Assembly (NCBI GenBank): GCA_017509605.1
Contig: JAFWPH010000006.1
Coordinates: 43,175-107,174, forward strand
DNA: 64,000 bases
Source of the DNA: Bacteroidaceae bacterium
Lineage (GTDB): Bacteria > Bacteroidota > Bacteroidia > Bacteroidales > Bacteroidaceae
Direction: 5' to 3'
Made by a program: the position numbers and the translations under genes. Within the stretch, counting starts at the first letter, position 1; each line of letters starts with the position of its first letter. Positions 19,467 through 27,762 of this stretch are shown here, in pieces. The notes under the pieces are model-generated. The model was given only the letters and a program-made list of their open reading frames with translations. It did not search any database and had not been told where the DNA came from.

Positions 19467-20621
19467 ATGAAAAAGATTATCTTAAGTGCATTTATGTGTG
19501 TAGCAACGCTCTGTGCAAGCGCGCAGAACGCTACTGTCAACAGCAAGTTCAGTGACAACTGGTTCTTTGGAATCGGTGGTGGTGTTTACGAACCCACTGT
19601 AGGCCAGTCCGTATTCTCTGACATGCGCCCAGAAGTGAACATCGAGTTGGGTCGTTACTTCACACCTGAGTTTGGTATGCGTGTGAACCTCATCGCTGGC
19701 ATCAACGACAACAATGCCATCGGCAACCGCAAAACCAACCTCCCCTGGGTAGGTATTCAGAAGACCGCCATTGACTTCAGCAATCTTAGCCTCGATGCTT
19801 TGGTGAACCTGAACAACTTCTTCGGAGGTTACACAGGCCAGCCACGTCCTTTTGAGGTAGTAGCCGCCGCCGGTATTGGTTGGGGTCGCTATTACGGTGT
19901 CAAGGACACTCCTATCGACGCTAACTACGTGACATCCAAGTTTGAGCTCGACTTCAACTTCAACGTTTCCGAAGCCGTTCAGATTGGTATCAAGCCAGCC
20001 ATCACATACAATTTCCAGGACAACAAGTCAGACCTTAGCGTCAACAGCTCTTACCTGTCACTCAGCGCTGGTCTGGTTTACAAGTTCGGCAACAGCAACG
20101 GCACTCACAACTTCAAGCTCTGCGACAAGAAGTACACTCAGTCAGAGATGGACGAGCTCAACGCCCGCATCAACGGCCTCCGCAACGACTACGAGAACCG
20201 TCTGGCCAACGCCAACAAGACCATCAAGGATCTTCAGGACGCTCTCGCAGCTGAGAAGGCTAAGGACAAGACAGTCATCGTGAACAAGACGACTACACAG
20301 CTCGCTCCGGTAGTGATCTTCGACAAAGGCAAGAGCGTGATCAACAGCACTCAGCAGCCATCCGTGAAGATGATTGCCACTTACATGAAGAACCATCCGA
20401 CCAGCAAGGTGAACATCAAGGGTTACGCTTCTCCAGAGGGTAGCTTCGAGGTGAACCAGAAACTGTCTATCGCTCGTGCTGACGCAGTTTACAACATGCT
20501 GACCAAGACATACAAGATTGACCCGGCTCGTCTGACTAAGGAAGGCCTTGGCCCGACCTCAGAGGTATTCGACGAGAACGACTGGAACCGCGTATGTATC
20601 TTCATCGAGGAGAGCAAATAA
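19467..20621 (+). CDS. OmpA-family outer-membrane protein
   Basis: 384 residues. Signal peptide (ATLCASAQ, cleaved near residue 20) and an N-terminal beta-barrel region (about 25-210) whose alternating strands end at 'LSLSAGLVYKFG'. A charged, coiled-coil-prone linker (about 215-265, 'LNARINGLRNDYENRLANANKTIKDLQD') precedes an OmpA C-terminal peptidoglycan-binding domain (about 275-384, 'VIFDKGKSVINSTQQ', 'INIKGYASPEGS'-like, 'NQKLSIARADAVYNML'). It would anchor the outer membrane to the cell wall. Flanked by terminators on both sides, so it is monocistronic and probably highly expressed. Confidence 0.92.
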   Translation: MKKIILSAFMCVATLCASAQNATVNSKFSDNWFFGIGGGVYEPTVGQSVFSDMRPEVNIELGRYFTPEFGMRVNLIAGINDNNAIGNRKTNLPWVGIQKTAIDFSNLSLDALVNLNNFFGGYTGQPRPFEVVAAAGIGWGRYYGVKDTPIDANYVTSKFELDFNFNVSEAVQIGIKPAITYNFQDNKSDLSVNSSYLSLSAGLVYKFGNSNGTHNFKLCDKKYTQSEMDELNARINGLRNDYENRLANANKTIKDLQDALAAEKAKDKTVIVNKTTTQLAPVVIFDKGKSVINSTQQPSVKMIATYMKNHPTSKVNIKGYASPEGSFEVNQKLSIARADAVYNMLTKTYKIDPARLTKEGLGPTSEVFDENDWNRVCIFIEESK

Positions 20622-20659
20622 TCCTTCGCTGAGAACAACAACTCAACATTCATAAACGG

Positions 20660-20695
20660 AAGGTGCGTCAAAAGACTGGCGCACCTTTCCTTTTC
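20660..20695 (+). terminator. Terminator of the OmpA-family gene
   Basis: Stem AAGGTGCG (20660-20667) with CGCACCTT (20680-20687), 12-nt loop, followed by a T-rich tail (TTCCTTTTCT). Confidence 0.8.
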
Positions 20696-20771
20696 TATAA
20701 GATAAGCATCAATACCCTACCCTTTTACGCCCCACATGTTCCCATCCCCAATGACCTATACCCCATCATCA

Positions 20772-21845
20772 ATGAAGATCCTTATCCTCAGCACATTTAC
20801 ATTCTTTTTCCTTCCCTTGTCGGCTCAGCGAATCACTCCCTTGAAGCAGTTCAAGCTAAAGAAACAGGAAGTCCCGCCAGCCAATTATAGTGGTATATGG
20901 AGGGTTTCAGACGACACCTATGCTTTGGTCAGCGACCAAGAAGCAGAGGATGGTTTCTTCCTGATGGACATCCACATAGATCGGAAATCAGGCAAAGTGA
21001 TAGAGGCACGCCGAACGTCTTACCACTCCACCCCAGCCAAGACCAAAGACAAATTAGGGAAGAGTGAACGAGATTTGGAAGGTATAGCATATAGCAAACA
21101 CAGCGGGACCTTTTTCCTGGGTGGTGAAGGCGACGAGGAAATCCTGGAATACGATGCGTCGGGTGTTCCAACGGGTAGAGGTCTCAAGATGCCTATATGT
21201 TTCAGCACCAACAACATCCGTCCTAACTTGGGAATAGAGTCGTTGAGCTACAACCCGGAGACCCACCTATTCTGGACAACCACCGAAAGCACATTGAAAA
21301 GCGATGGGCCTTCCGCCGACATAAACCATGCAAATGTGAGGAACAGACTTCGCCTCCAGAGTTTCGGCGACGACTTGAACCCACAGACGCAATACGCATA
21401 TATGATGGAGGTGCCGATGTGTTCTTCTTCAGCAAAAAAGATAGGTTTCTTGCTTCATGGCGTATCTGACATCTGCGCCTTGGACGACGGGCGGTTGATT
21501 GTGATGGAACGGGAAATCTACAGCTCAAAGAAGAAACTGAACAACTACGTTAATATACGCCTGTTCGTCGTCAATCCCCAACTGAGTCGTCCTGTCGATC
21601 CCGCCACCCCCCTCCCCCAACTCACAGACGACATGTTCATGCAAAAAGAGGAGATATGCCATTTCAGGACCAAGGCGACTATCAGTCGCATGAATCTCGC
21701 CAACTACGAGGGTATGTGCCTCGGTCCGCGACTTCTTGACGGGCGACAGACACTCTTGCTCATCAACGACACACAAGAAGGCATGACACGACATGGCATC
21801 CGCCTGAAAGAATACATCAAAGTGCTGATTCTTGAATCTGAGTGA
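20772..21845 (+). CDS. Exported phytase-like esterase-family protein
   Basis: 357 residues from the ATG at 20772, chosen because it begins directly with a signal peptide (MKILILSTFTFFFLPLSAQ); the frame stays open to an ATG at 20736 that would place 12 hydrophilic residues before it. The body fits the esterase-like/phytase-like beta-propeller family of Bacteroidota: 'YSGIWRVSDDTYALVSDQE', 'DLEGIAYSKHSGTFFLGGEGDEEILEYDASG', 'NLGIESLSYNPETHLFWTTTESTL', and a 'NYEGMCLGPRLLDGRQTLLLINDTQ' close. Members are secreted or periplasmic; their substrates are mostly unproven, and the phytase label comes from fold similarity. No promoter was recognised and no partner gene is adjacent. Confidence 0.75.
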   Translation: MKILILSTFTFFFLPLSAQRITPLKQFKLKKQEVPPANYSGIWRVSDDTYALVSDQEAEDGFFLMDIHIDRKSGKVIEARRTSYHSTPAKTKDKLGKSERDLEGIAYSKHSGTFFLGGEGDEEILEYDASGVPTGRGLKMPICFSTNNIRPNLGIESLSYNPETHLFWTTTESTLKSDGPSADINHANVRNRLRLQSFGDDLNPQTQYAYMMEVPMCSSSAKKIGFLLHGVSDICALDDGRLIVMEREIYSSKKKLNNYVNIRLFVVNPQLSRPVDPATPLPQLTDDMFMQKEEICHFRTKATISRMNLANYEGMCLGPRLLDGRQTLLLINDTQEGMTRHGIRLKEYIKVLILESE

Positions 21846-22027
21846 TCAGAATTATTGCTATTCCCGATTTCCCTATAGGCTAGACCCTGCAAGGGCAATA
21901 AGCAGTTAGCTCAGGGCTGGCTTGGGTTGAATTGAAGGCTTAGGTGATAGAAAAAGAAGATGCCTGTTATCCTTTATAATAACCAATGTGAAATGTTAAG
22001 ACGTATATGTTAATTTTCGCAAATAAG

Positions 22028-22059
22028 TTTGCACGCTTGGATAAAAGGGAATATTTTTG
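22028..22059 (+). promoter_or_regulatory. Promoter of the small secreted protein gene
   Basis: TTTG (22028-22031), 20-bp spacer, TATTTTTG (22052-22059): a full match to the Bacteroides -33/-7 consensus. Transcription would start about 15 nt before the ATG at 22082. This rules out the longer reading frame that starts at 22007 as the translated form. Confidence 0.82.
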
Positions 22060-22081
22060 CAACGATAAAAAACGAAAAAAG

Positions 22082-22573
22082 ATGAAGAAAACAATTATCC
22101 TACTGTTTTTGGCAATGATGACCTTTACAGGTGCCAATGCCCAGTCGCTTTACAAGACTGTCTATGAACACGCTTCAGCCATTGTCAATGACCCCAAGTC
22201 GAGTGACGAGCAAGTTGAAGTGAACCAGTTCAAAGTGACTGCACTCAACTACATCAGCAATCACTTGAAAAAAACGAATACTGAGAAAGACGAGTACTTC
22301 TACGACTCGCAGGCCGTGAACCTCTCTTCTTTCATTACAGACTTCTACGACAACTACCTCAAGGCACGTGCCATTTCCACCGAGAAGCGGAATGCAGTTC
22401 TGAATTGCTATCGTCAGGCCTCATTGAACCATAAACTCTTCAATGACCCCGACAAGGAAACCGTGAACTGCTTTATGGAAGAGAAATCGAGTCTCACTCC
22501 GTTCTGTCTCGACACCGACTGGAATGCAGCATACGAGGAAGCCACTATGAATGTGAAGAAGATCATTAGATAA
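22082..22573 (+). CDS. Small secreted protein of unknown function
   Basis: 163 residues from the ATG at 22082, chosen because it follows a perfect promoter and opens with a signal peptide (MKKTIILLFLAMMTFTGANAQ). The mature part is about 142 residues, mainly helical by composition ('HASAIVNDPKSSDEQVEVNQFKVTALNYI', 'DSQAVNLSSFITDFYDNYLKARAIS'), and carries three cysteines in LNCYR, VNCFM and PFCLD. No family was recognised. It stands alone between a promoter and a terminator, so its role cannot be read from the neighbours. Confidence 0.75.
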   Translation: MKKTIILLFLAMMTFTGANAQSLYKTVYEHASAIVNDPKSSDEQVEVNQFKVTALNYISNHLKKTNTEKDEYFYDSQAVNLSSFITDFYDNYLKARAISTEKRNAVLNCYRQASLNHKLFNDPDKETVNCFMEEKSSLTPFCLDTDWNAAYEEATMNVKKIIR

Positions 22574-22608
22574 GGGGCCATAAGTCGAAAAAAACGAATT
22601 CCAGATAC

Positions 22609-22643
22609 AAAAAGGCGGGTGTCGATAAGATACTCGCCTTTTT
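22609..22643 (+). terminator. Terminator of the small secreted protein gene
   Basis: 12-bp stem AAAAAGGCGGGT (22609-22620) with ACTCGCCTTTTT (22632-22643), one G-T wobble, an 11-nt loop, and terminal T-tract. Confidence 0.85.
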
Positions 22644-22695
22644 CATGCATATTTATACCAAAGCATGTCAACATGGTATCATTTTTCAAGCAATG

Positions 22696-22728
22696 TTGCA
22701 AATATATCGTCAGAAAACGCTAACTTTG
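22696..22728 (+). promoter_or_regulatory. Promoter of the his gene cluster
   Basis: TAACTTTG at 22721-22728 matches the -7 element; GTTG at 22695-22698 is a partial -33 with a 22-bp spacer. The start would be near 22735, only a few nucleotides before the ATGs at 22740 and 22751, leaving almost no leader and so no room for a classic his attenuator. Confidence 0.6.
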
Positions 22729-22739
22729 CAGGAAATTTC

Positions 22740-22754
22740 ATGTCAAAAAGATGA
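22740..22754 (+). other. Four-codon mini-ORF overlapping the hisH start
   Basis: ATG TCA AAA AGA TGA encodes Met-Ser-Lys-Arg and stops inside the hisH start codon in an ATGA overlap. It could be a chance ATG or a re-initiation element; it contains no histidine codon. Confidence 0.3.
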
Positions 22755-23356
22755 ACGTAGCAATTGTCAAATACAATGCTGGCAACATACAATCCGTCAT
22801 CAATGCCCTGAAACGGCTGGGAGTGGAGCCGCAACTTTCCGATGACCCAGAGGTGCTCCTGAAAAGCGACCGAGTGCTGTTCCCAGGACAGGGTGAGGCA
22901 GGTACGACCATGTCATACCTTCGTGCCCACCACTTAGACACGGTCATCCCCTCCTTGCGGCAGCCCGTGTTAGGCATTTGTGTAGGGATGCAGTTGATGT
23001 GCCGATACAGTGAGGAAAACGACACCGACTGTCTTGGCATCTTCCCCACAGAGGTGAAACGCTTTCAACCTACAGCGCATGAACAAAAAGTGCCACAGAT
23101 GGGCTGGAACACCATCGAGAGGCTGAAAAGCCCCTTGTTCCGCCACATAGATGACGGCGAGTTCGTGTATTTCATCCACAGTTATTACGTTCCCGAAAAC
23201 ACATACGGCATAGCCACCACCGACTATATCACCCCCTACTGCAGCGCGCTGCACAAAGACAATTTCTACGCCACCCAGTTCCATCCGGAAAAAAGCGGAC
23301 GGATCGGCGAACAGATATTGAAGAACTTCCTTGAGATAGAAACAACATGCGAATAG
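22751..23356 (+). CDS. hisH: Imidazole glycerol phosphate synthase, glutaminase subunit
   Basis: 201 residues. A class I glutamine amidotransferase that supplies ammonia to HisF for formation of IGP and AICAR in histidine synthesis. The nucleophile is C77 in LGICVGMQ; the oxyanion region PGQGEAGT is at 45-52; the catalytic His/Glu pair lies in QFHPEKSG near the end. Length is normal for the family. It overlaps hisA by 10 bp, implying translational coupling, and heads the hisH-hisA-hisF-hisIE cluster. The genes for the other histidine steps (hisG, hisD, hisC, hisB) are not in this window. Confidence 0.97.
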   Translation: MNVAIVKYNAGNIQSVINALKRLGVEPQLSDDPEVLLKSDRVLFPGQGEAGTTMSYLRAHHLDTVIPSLRQPVLGICVGMQLMCRYSEENDTDCLGIFPTEVKRFQPTAHEQKVPQMGWNTIERLKSPLFRHIDDGEFVYFIHSYYVPENTYGIATTDYITPYCSALHKDNFYATQFHPEKSGRIGEQILKNFLEIETTCE

Positions 23357-24066
23357 AACTGATTCCCGCGATAGACATCATCGATGGCAAGTGTGTGCGC
23401 CTGACCCAAGGCGACTACAGCAGTCAGAAGGTGTATAACGAAAACCCTGTGGAAGTGGCACGCGAGTTCGCCGACTACGGCATCCGTCGCCTCCATATCG
23501 TGGACCTCGACGGTGCGAAGTCCCAACATGTGGTGAATCTTCAGGTTGTGGAGCAGATTCGTTCGGCCACCGACCTTGTCATAGACTTTGGAGGTGGTGT
23601 GAAATCAGACGCTGACCTACAGAAAGCTTTCGATGCCGGCGCAGACATGGTGACCATAGGCAGTCTGGCTGTGAAGCAACCGGAGACGTTCCTTCGCTGG
23701 CTCGACATATTCGGCGCCAGCCGCATCATTCTCGGCGCCGATGTGAGAAACGGGCTCATCAGCATCAATGGCTGGCAAGAGGAAGACGGCGAGCAGCTCA
23801 TCCCATTCGTACGGAAGTATGTAGAGAAAGGGGTGGTTCAAGTGCTGTGCACCGACATCAGCAAAGACGGGATGCTCCAAGGTCCCGCCATCGAACTCTA
23901 CCGTCAGGTGCTGTCGTCGTTTCCCGACCTGCACCTGATAGCCAGCGGTGGTGTGAGCAGCATCGACGACATCAAGGCGCTGGATGAAGCCGGGGTTCCA
24001 GCAGTGGTCTTCGGCAAAGCCATCTATGAAGGTAAAATCAAGCTGTCGGATTTGGTCCAGGCATAG
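23347..24066 (+). CDS. hisA: ProFAR isomerase (phosphoribosylformimino-AICAR-P isomerase)
   Basis: 239 residues, a (beta/alpha)8 barrel that isomerises ProFAR to PRFAR, the substrate of HisH-HisF. Catalytic Asp8 lies in IPAIDIIDGKCVRL, and the second acid is in the 'CTDISKDGMLQGP' loop. Phosphate-binding turns 'DFGGGVKSD' and 'ASGGVSSIDDI' are intact. Start codon ATG lies inside the 3' end of hisH. Same fold as the following hisF, reflecting their known common origin. Confidence 0.97.
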   Translation: MRIELIPAIDIIDGKCVRLTQGDYSSQKVYNENPVEVAREFADYGIRRLHIVDLDGAKSQHVVNLQVVEQIRSATDLVIDFGGGVKSDADLQKAFDAGADMVTIGSLAVKQPETFLRWLDIFGASRIILGADVRNGLISINGWQEEDGEQLIPFVRKYVEKGVVQVLCTDISKDGMLQGPAIELYRQVLSSFPDLHLIASGGVSSIDDIKALDEAGVPAVVFGKAIYEGKIKLSDLVQA

Positions 24067-24135
24067 AACCCATCAGGACAATCCCCTTGCACATCAAGAG
24101 AAAGAGAATATAAAAACGATCAACACGAGACAACA

Positions 24136-24894
24136 GTGTTAGCAAAGAGAATCATACCTTGCCTCGACATCAAGAACGGGCAGACGGTGAAAGGCACCAA
24201 CTTCGTGAACCTGCGTTCAGCGGGCGACCCTGTCGAACTGGGCAAAAGCTACAGCGAACAAGGCGCCGACGAGTTGGTCTATCTCGACATCACCGCCAGT
24301 TACGAAGGCCGCAAGACCTTCACAGAACTGGTTCGTCGGGTGGCTGCCGAGATCAGCATCCCCTTCACGGTTGGTGGTGGCATCAACGAACTGAGTGATG
24401 TCGATCGCTTGCTCAACGCCGGTGCCGACAAGGTAAGCGTGAACTCCGCGGCGCTTCGCCATCCCGACTTGGTGAACGAGATCACGAGCCGTTTCGGTTC
24501 TCAGGTGTGCGTGGTGGCCATCGACGCCAAATACACCGATGAGAAAGGTTGGCGATGCTATGTGAAAGGCGGGCGTGAGGAGACAACATGGGATTTGTTT
24601 GAATGGGCTAAAGAAGTGTGTGACCGTGGTGCTGGAGAGATCTTGTTCACCAGTATGAACCACGATGGTGTGAAGGAAGGTTTTGCCAACGATGCCCTCT
24701 GTCGCCTGTCCGACACGCTGAGCATACCAGTCATTGCCTCGGGCGGCGCAGGCAAAATGGAACATTTCCGCGACACTTTCATCCATGGCAAGAGCGACGC
24801 AGCCCTTGCCGCCAGCGTGTTCCACTTCGGTGAGATCAGCATCCCCGACCTGAAGCACTACCTGAAAGGAGAAGGCATCAACGTAAGACTATAA
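24136..24894 (+). CDS. hisF: Imidazole glycerol phosphate synthase, cyclase subunit
   Basis: 252 residues starting at a GTG codon; the first residues [15 protein letters not shown] match the almost invariant N-terminus of HisF, which fixes this start. Catalytic Asp11 is in PCLDIKNG and the partner Asp is in VVAIDAKY. The phosphate-binding loops '[11 protein letters not shown]' and '[13 protein letters not shown]' are present. It partners HisH and closes the imidazole ring, releasing AICAR for purine synthesis. A 69-bp gap separates it from hisA without any terminator-like hairpin. Confidence 0.97.
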   Translation: MLAKRIIPCLDIKNGQTVKGTNFVNLRSAGDPVELGKSYSEQGADELVYLDITASYEGRKTFTELVRRVAAEISIPFTVGGGINELSDVDRLLNAGADKVSVNSAALRHPDLVNEITSRFGSQVCVVAIDAKYTDEKGWRCYVKGGREETTWDLFEWAKEVCDRGAGEILFTSMNHDGVKEGFANDALCRLSDTLSIPVIASGGAGKMEHFRDTFIHGKSDAALAASVFHFGEISIPDLKHYLKGEGINVRL

Positions 24895-24920
24895 GAAAGA
24901 ATACAAACGACAACAAAGCA

Positions 24921-25532
24921 ATGGATATAGATTTCAAGAAGATGGACGGTCTAGTACCTGCCATCATCCAAGACTCCAAGACATTGAAAGTGCTGATGCT
25001 CGGCTTCATGAACGAGGAGGCACTTCAAACCACCAAGTCCACTGGAAAGGTGACTTTCTGGAGCCGCACCCGTAAGTGCCTGTGGACCAAAGGCGAAACC
25101 AGCGGCAACTATCTCAATGTGGTCGAGATTCTCAGCGACTGCGACAACGACACACTCCTCATCAAAGCCGACCCAATGGGGCCTGTATGCCATACAGGCG
25201 CCGACACGTGCTGGAACGAGACCAACGACAATCCCATCATGTTCCTCAGCGACCTTCAGCGTTTCATCGAGAAGCGTCATGAGGAGATGCCAGAAGGGAG
25301 CTACACCACCAGTCTGTTCCAGTCTGGTGTGAACCGGATGGCTCAAAAAGTGGGAGAAGAAGCCGTTGAGAGCGTTATTGAGGCCATGGCAGGCAACGAC
25401 TCCCGTCTGGTTTACGAAGCCTCCGACATGATCTACCATTTGATTGTGCTGCTCACCTCCAAAGGCCTGTCGATAGAAGACGTGGCGCGTGAGCTTCTTG
25501 AGCGCCACAATCCAGGTTGGCACAAACACTAA
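24921..25532 (+). CDS. hisIE: Bifunctional phosphoribosyl-AMP cyclohydrolase / phosphoribosyl-ATP pyrophosphatase
   Basis: 203 residues, fusion of two steps of histidine synthesis. The N-terminal HisI part (about 1-112) has FWSRTRKCLWTKGETSGNYL and the metal-binding 'DCDNDTLLIKADPMGPVCHTGADTCW' cysteines. The C-terminal HisE part (about 115-203) has 'SYTTSLFQSGVNRMAQKVGEEAVESVIEA' and the acidic 'ASDMIYHLIVLL'. The fusion is usual in Bacteroidota and enterobacteria. Last his gene of this group; the next gene starts 21 bp later. Confidence 0.97.
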   Translation: MDIDFKKMDGLVPAIIQDSKTLKVLMLGFMNEEALQTTKSTGKVTFWSRTRKCLWTKGETSGNYLNVVEILSDCDNDTLLIKADPMGPVCHTGADTCWNETNDNPIMFLSDLQRFIEKRHEEMPEGSYTTSLFQSGVNRMAQKVGEEAVESVIEAMAGNDSRLVYEASDMIYHLIVLLTSKGLSIEDVARELLERHNPGWHKH

Positions 25533-25553
25533 CTCTCCAAAAACAACAACCGT

Positions 25554-26342
25554 ATGCTGATAGACTACAAAAACGTGGAAGTATGCCAGGAAGCCCAGAT
25601 TGTGCTGAATGATGTGACCTTGCAGATCGACAAAGGCGAGTTTGTCTATATCATCGGCAAAGTGGGTTCAGGCAAGAGCTCACTGATCAAGACTTTCTAC
25701 GGAGAGGTTCCCGTGAAGAAAGGCGAGGGCACAGTGATGGATTTCGATGTGACGAAACTGAAGTCGAAACACCTTCCACAGTTGAGGCGTAAACTCGGTA
25801 TTATCTTCCAGGACTTCCAGTTGCTGACAAACCGGAATGTGTCAGACAACCTTCGTTTCGTACTGCGGGCCACTGGATGGAAGAACAAGATTGAAATAGA
25901 GAACCGCATCAAGGAGGTGCTGGATCTGGTCGGTATGAGCACCAAAGGCTACAAACTGCCCAGCGAGCTCTCAGGCGGCGAACAGCAACGTGTCGCCATA
26001 GCCCGCGCCATCTTGAACAATCCCGACCTCATCCTCGCCGACGAACCTACCGGCAACCTTGACCGGGATACAGGACGAGCCATTACCCGACTTCTTCACG
26101 ACATCAGCAAAAAGGGGTCAGCCGTTGTGATGATTACCCATAACTTACAACTGATCAACGAGTTCCCTGGCAGGGTTTTCATCTGCGAGAACCACACCTT
26201 CAAGGAGCGCACCGGTAAAGACGTCGAAGAATCGGATGTGAAAGGACACGACATTTCCGACACCAACTACAACCCATCGACTGAATCAGGCAAACTGTTC
26301 AACGACACAATCGTCATTCAATCCGACACACACGACGAATAA
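25554..26342 (+). CDS. ftsE: FtsE-like ABC transporter ATP-binding protein
   Basis: 262 residues. Walker A GKVGSGKS (35-42), Q-loop IIFQDFQLL, signature [14 protein letters not shown] (139-152), Walker [13 protein letters not shown] (159-170) and H-loop His196 are all intact. The '[10 protein letters not shown]' segment after the Q-loop is characteristic of FtsE/LolD-type ATPases that drive mechanotransmission rather than import. FtsE works with the membrane protein FtsX to control cell-wall hydrolases during division. No ftsX is adjacent. About 40 extra C-terminal residues (222-262, polar and acidic) exceed a typical FtsE. Placement 21 bp after hisIE suggests read-through from the his promoter. 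Confidence 0.8.
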   Translation: MLIDYKNVEVCQEAQIVLNDVTLQIDKGEFVYIIGKVGSGKSSLIKTFYGEVPVKKGEGTVMDFDVTKLKSKHLPQLRRKLGIIFQDFQLLTNRNVSDNLRFVLRATGWKNKIEIENRIKEVLDLVGMSTKGYKLPSELSGGEQQRVAIARAILNNPDLILADEPTGNLDRDTGRAITRLLHDISKKGSAVVMITHNLQLINEFPGRVFICENHTFKERTGKDVEESDVKGHDISDTNYNPSTESGKLFNDTIVIQSDTHDE

Positions 26343-26421
26343 CAATATACGAACGGGGATTTTTCAAGAGTCCCCTGAAATCAGAAATAACAGAGAACAA
26401 GAACTAAATAAAGACAAGAAT

Positions 26422-27738
26422 ATGAAAGTATTGAAATTCGGCGGCACATCAGTAGGCACCCCCCAGCGCATGAAAGACGTGGTCAAACTCATCACCGACG
26501 GGGAGCGTAAGATTGTTGTGCTATCAGCCATGTCTGGCACCACCAATGCCCTGATTGAGATTTCCGACTACCTCTACAAAAAGAACCCAGAGGGAGCCAA
26601 TGAGCACATCAACCGCTTGGAACGGAAGTACAAGCAGCATGTGGCTCATCTCTATACAACAACAGAATACAAGGAGAAGACCTTGGCATTCATCAAGCAG
26701 GAGTTCGACTTCCTACGCTCCTTCACCAAAGGCATCTTCACCATGTTCGAAGAGAAGATCATCGTGGGACAAGGCGAGATCATCAGCACCACCATGGTGA
26801 CCAACTACCTGCAAGAGCAAGGTTACAACGCCACACTCATCCCCGCCCTGGACTATATGCGTACGGACAAAAACTCGGAACCCGACCTGGAGTACATCCG
26901 CGAGAAACTGGGCGAGTTGCTCAAGGCCAACGAGGATTACGAGATCTACATCACCCAAGGCTTCATCTGCCGCAACGCTTACGGTGAGATAGACAACCTC
27001 CAGCGCGGAGGCAGCGACTACACCGCCTCGTTGATAGGAGCCGCCATCGGCGCAAGCGAGGTCCAGATCTGGACCGACATCGACGGTATGCACAACAATG
27101 ACCCTCGTTATGTGGACAACACACAGCCTGTAAGTCAGTTGCACTTCGAGGAAGCAGCCGAGCTCGCCTACTTCGGCGCCAAGATCCTTCACCCCACCTG
27201 TGTGCAGCCCGCCAAATACGCTGGCATCCCCGTGAAACTGCTCAACACCATGGATCCCACAGCACCAGGCACCGTCATCAGCAACGAGACAGAATTCAAC
27301 AAGATCAAGGCTGTTGCCGCCAAGGACAACATCACAGCCATCAAGATCATCTCCAGCCGCATGCTGCTCGCCTACGGTTTCCTTCGCAAGGTCTTCGAGA
27401 TCTTCGAGTCCTACAAGACCAGCATCGACATGGTATGCACCTCAGAGGTGGGTGTCTCGGTGACCATCGACAACACCACAAACCTCAATGCCATCCTTGA
27501 CGAGCTGAAGAAGTTCGGCACCGTAGAAGTGGATAGCGACATGTGCATTATCTGCGTGGTAGGCGACCTCGACTGGCAGAATGTGGGCTTCGAGACCCTT
27601 GCCACCGACGCCATGCGAGCTATTCCAGTCCGCATGATCTCTTACGGAGGCAGCAACCACAACATCTCATTCCTTGTTTCCAGCGCTGACAAGAAAGCGG
27701 CCCTTCAGGCCCTGAGCAACACGCTCTTCAAACAATAA
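26422..27738 (+). CDS. lysC: Aspartokinase
   Basis: 438 residues, monofunctional. Phosphorylates aspartate as the first step to lysine, diaminopimelate, threonine and methionine. The kinase signature KFGGTSVG is at residues 4-11, followed by 'LQRGGSDYTASLIGAAIGASEVQIWTDIDG' (substrate and ATP site). The C-terminal third (about 300-438) is a pair of ACT domains ('ITAIKIISSRMLLAYGFL', 'VSVTIDNTTNLNAIL') that usually bind the feedback inhibitor. Unlike ThrA-type enzymes it has no homoserine dehydrogenase part. With lysA 24 bp downstream, it points to lysine/DAP synthesis. Confidence 0.95.
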   Translation: MKVLKFGGTSVGTPQRMKDVVKLITDGERKIVVLSAMSGTTNALIEISDYLYKKNPEGANEHINRLERKYKQHVAHLYTTTEYKEKTLAFIKQEFDFLRSFTKGIFTMFEEKIIVGQGEIISTTMVTNYLQEQGYNATLIPALDYMRTDKNSEPDLEYIREKLGELLKANEDYEIYITQGFICRNAYGEIDNLQRGGSDYTASLIGAAIGASEVQIWTDIDGMHNNDPRYVDNTQPVSQLHFEEAAELAYFGAKILHPTCVQPAKYAGIPVKLLNTMDPTAPGTVISNETEFNKIKAVAAKDNITAIKIISSRMLLAYGFLRKVFEIFESYKTSIDMVCTSEVGVSVTIDNTTNLNAILDELKKFGTVEVDSDMCIICVVGDLDWQNVGFETLATDAMRAIPVRMISYGGSNHNISFLVSSADKKAALQALSNTLFKQ

Positions 27739-27762
27739 GACACACAAGCACAAACACACTTT

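Noticed and set aside
21880..21930. Possible tRNA-like or structured RNA between the phytase-like and small secreted protein genes
   Set aside because: Only short pairings could be drawn; no cloverleaf, conserved T-loop or anticodon arm.
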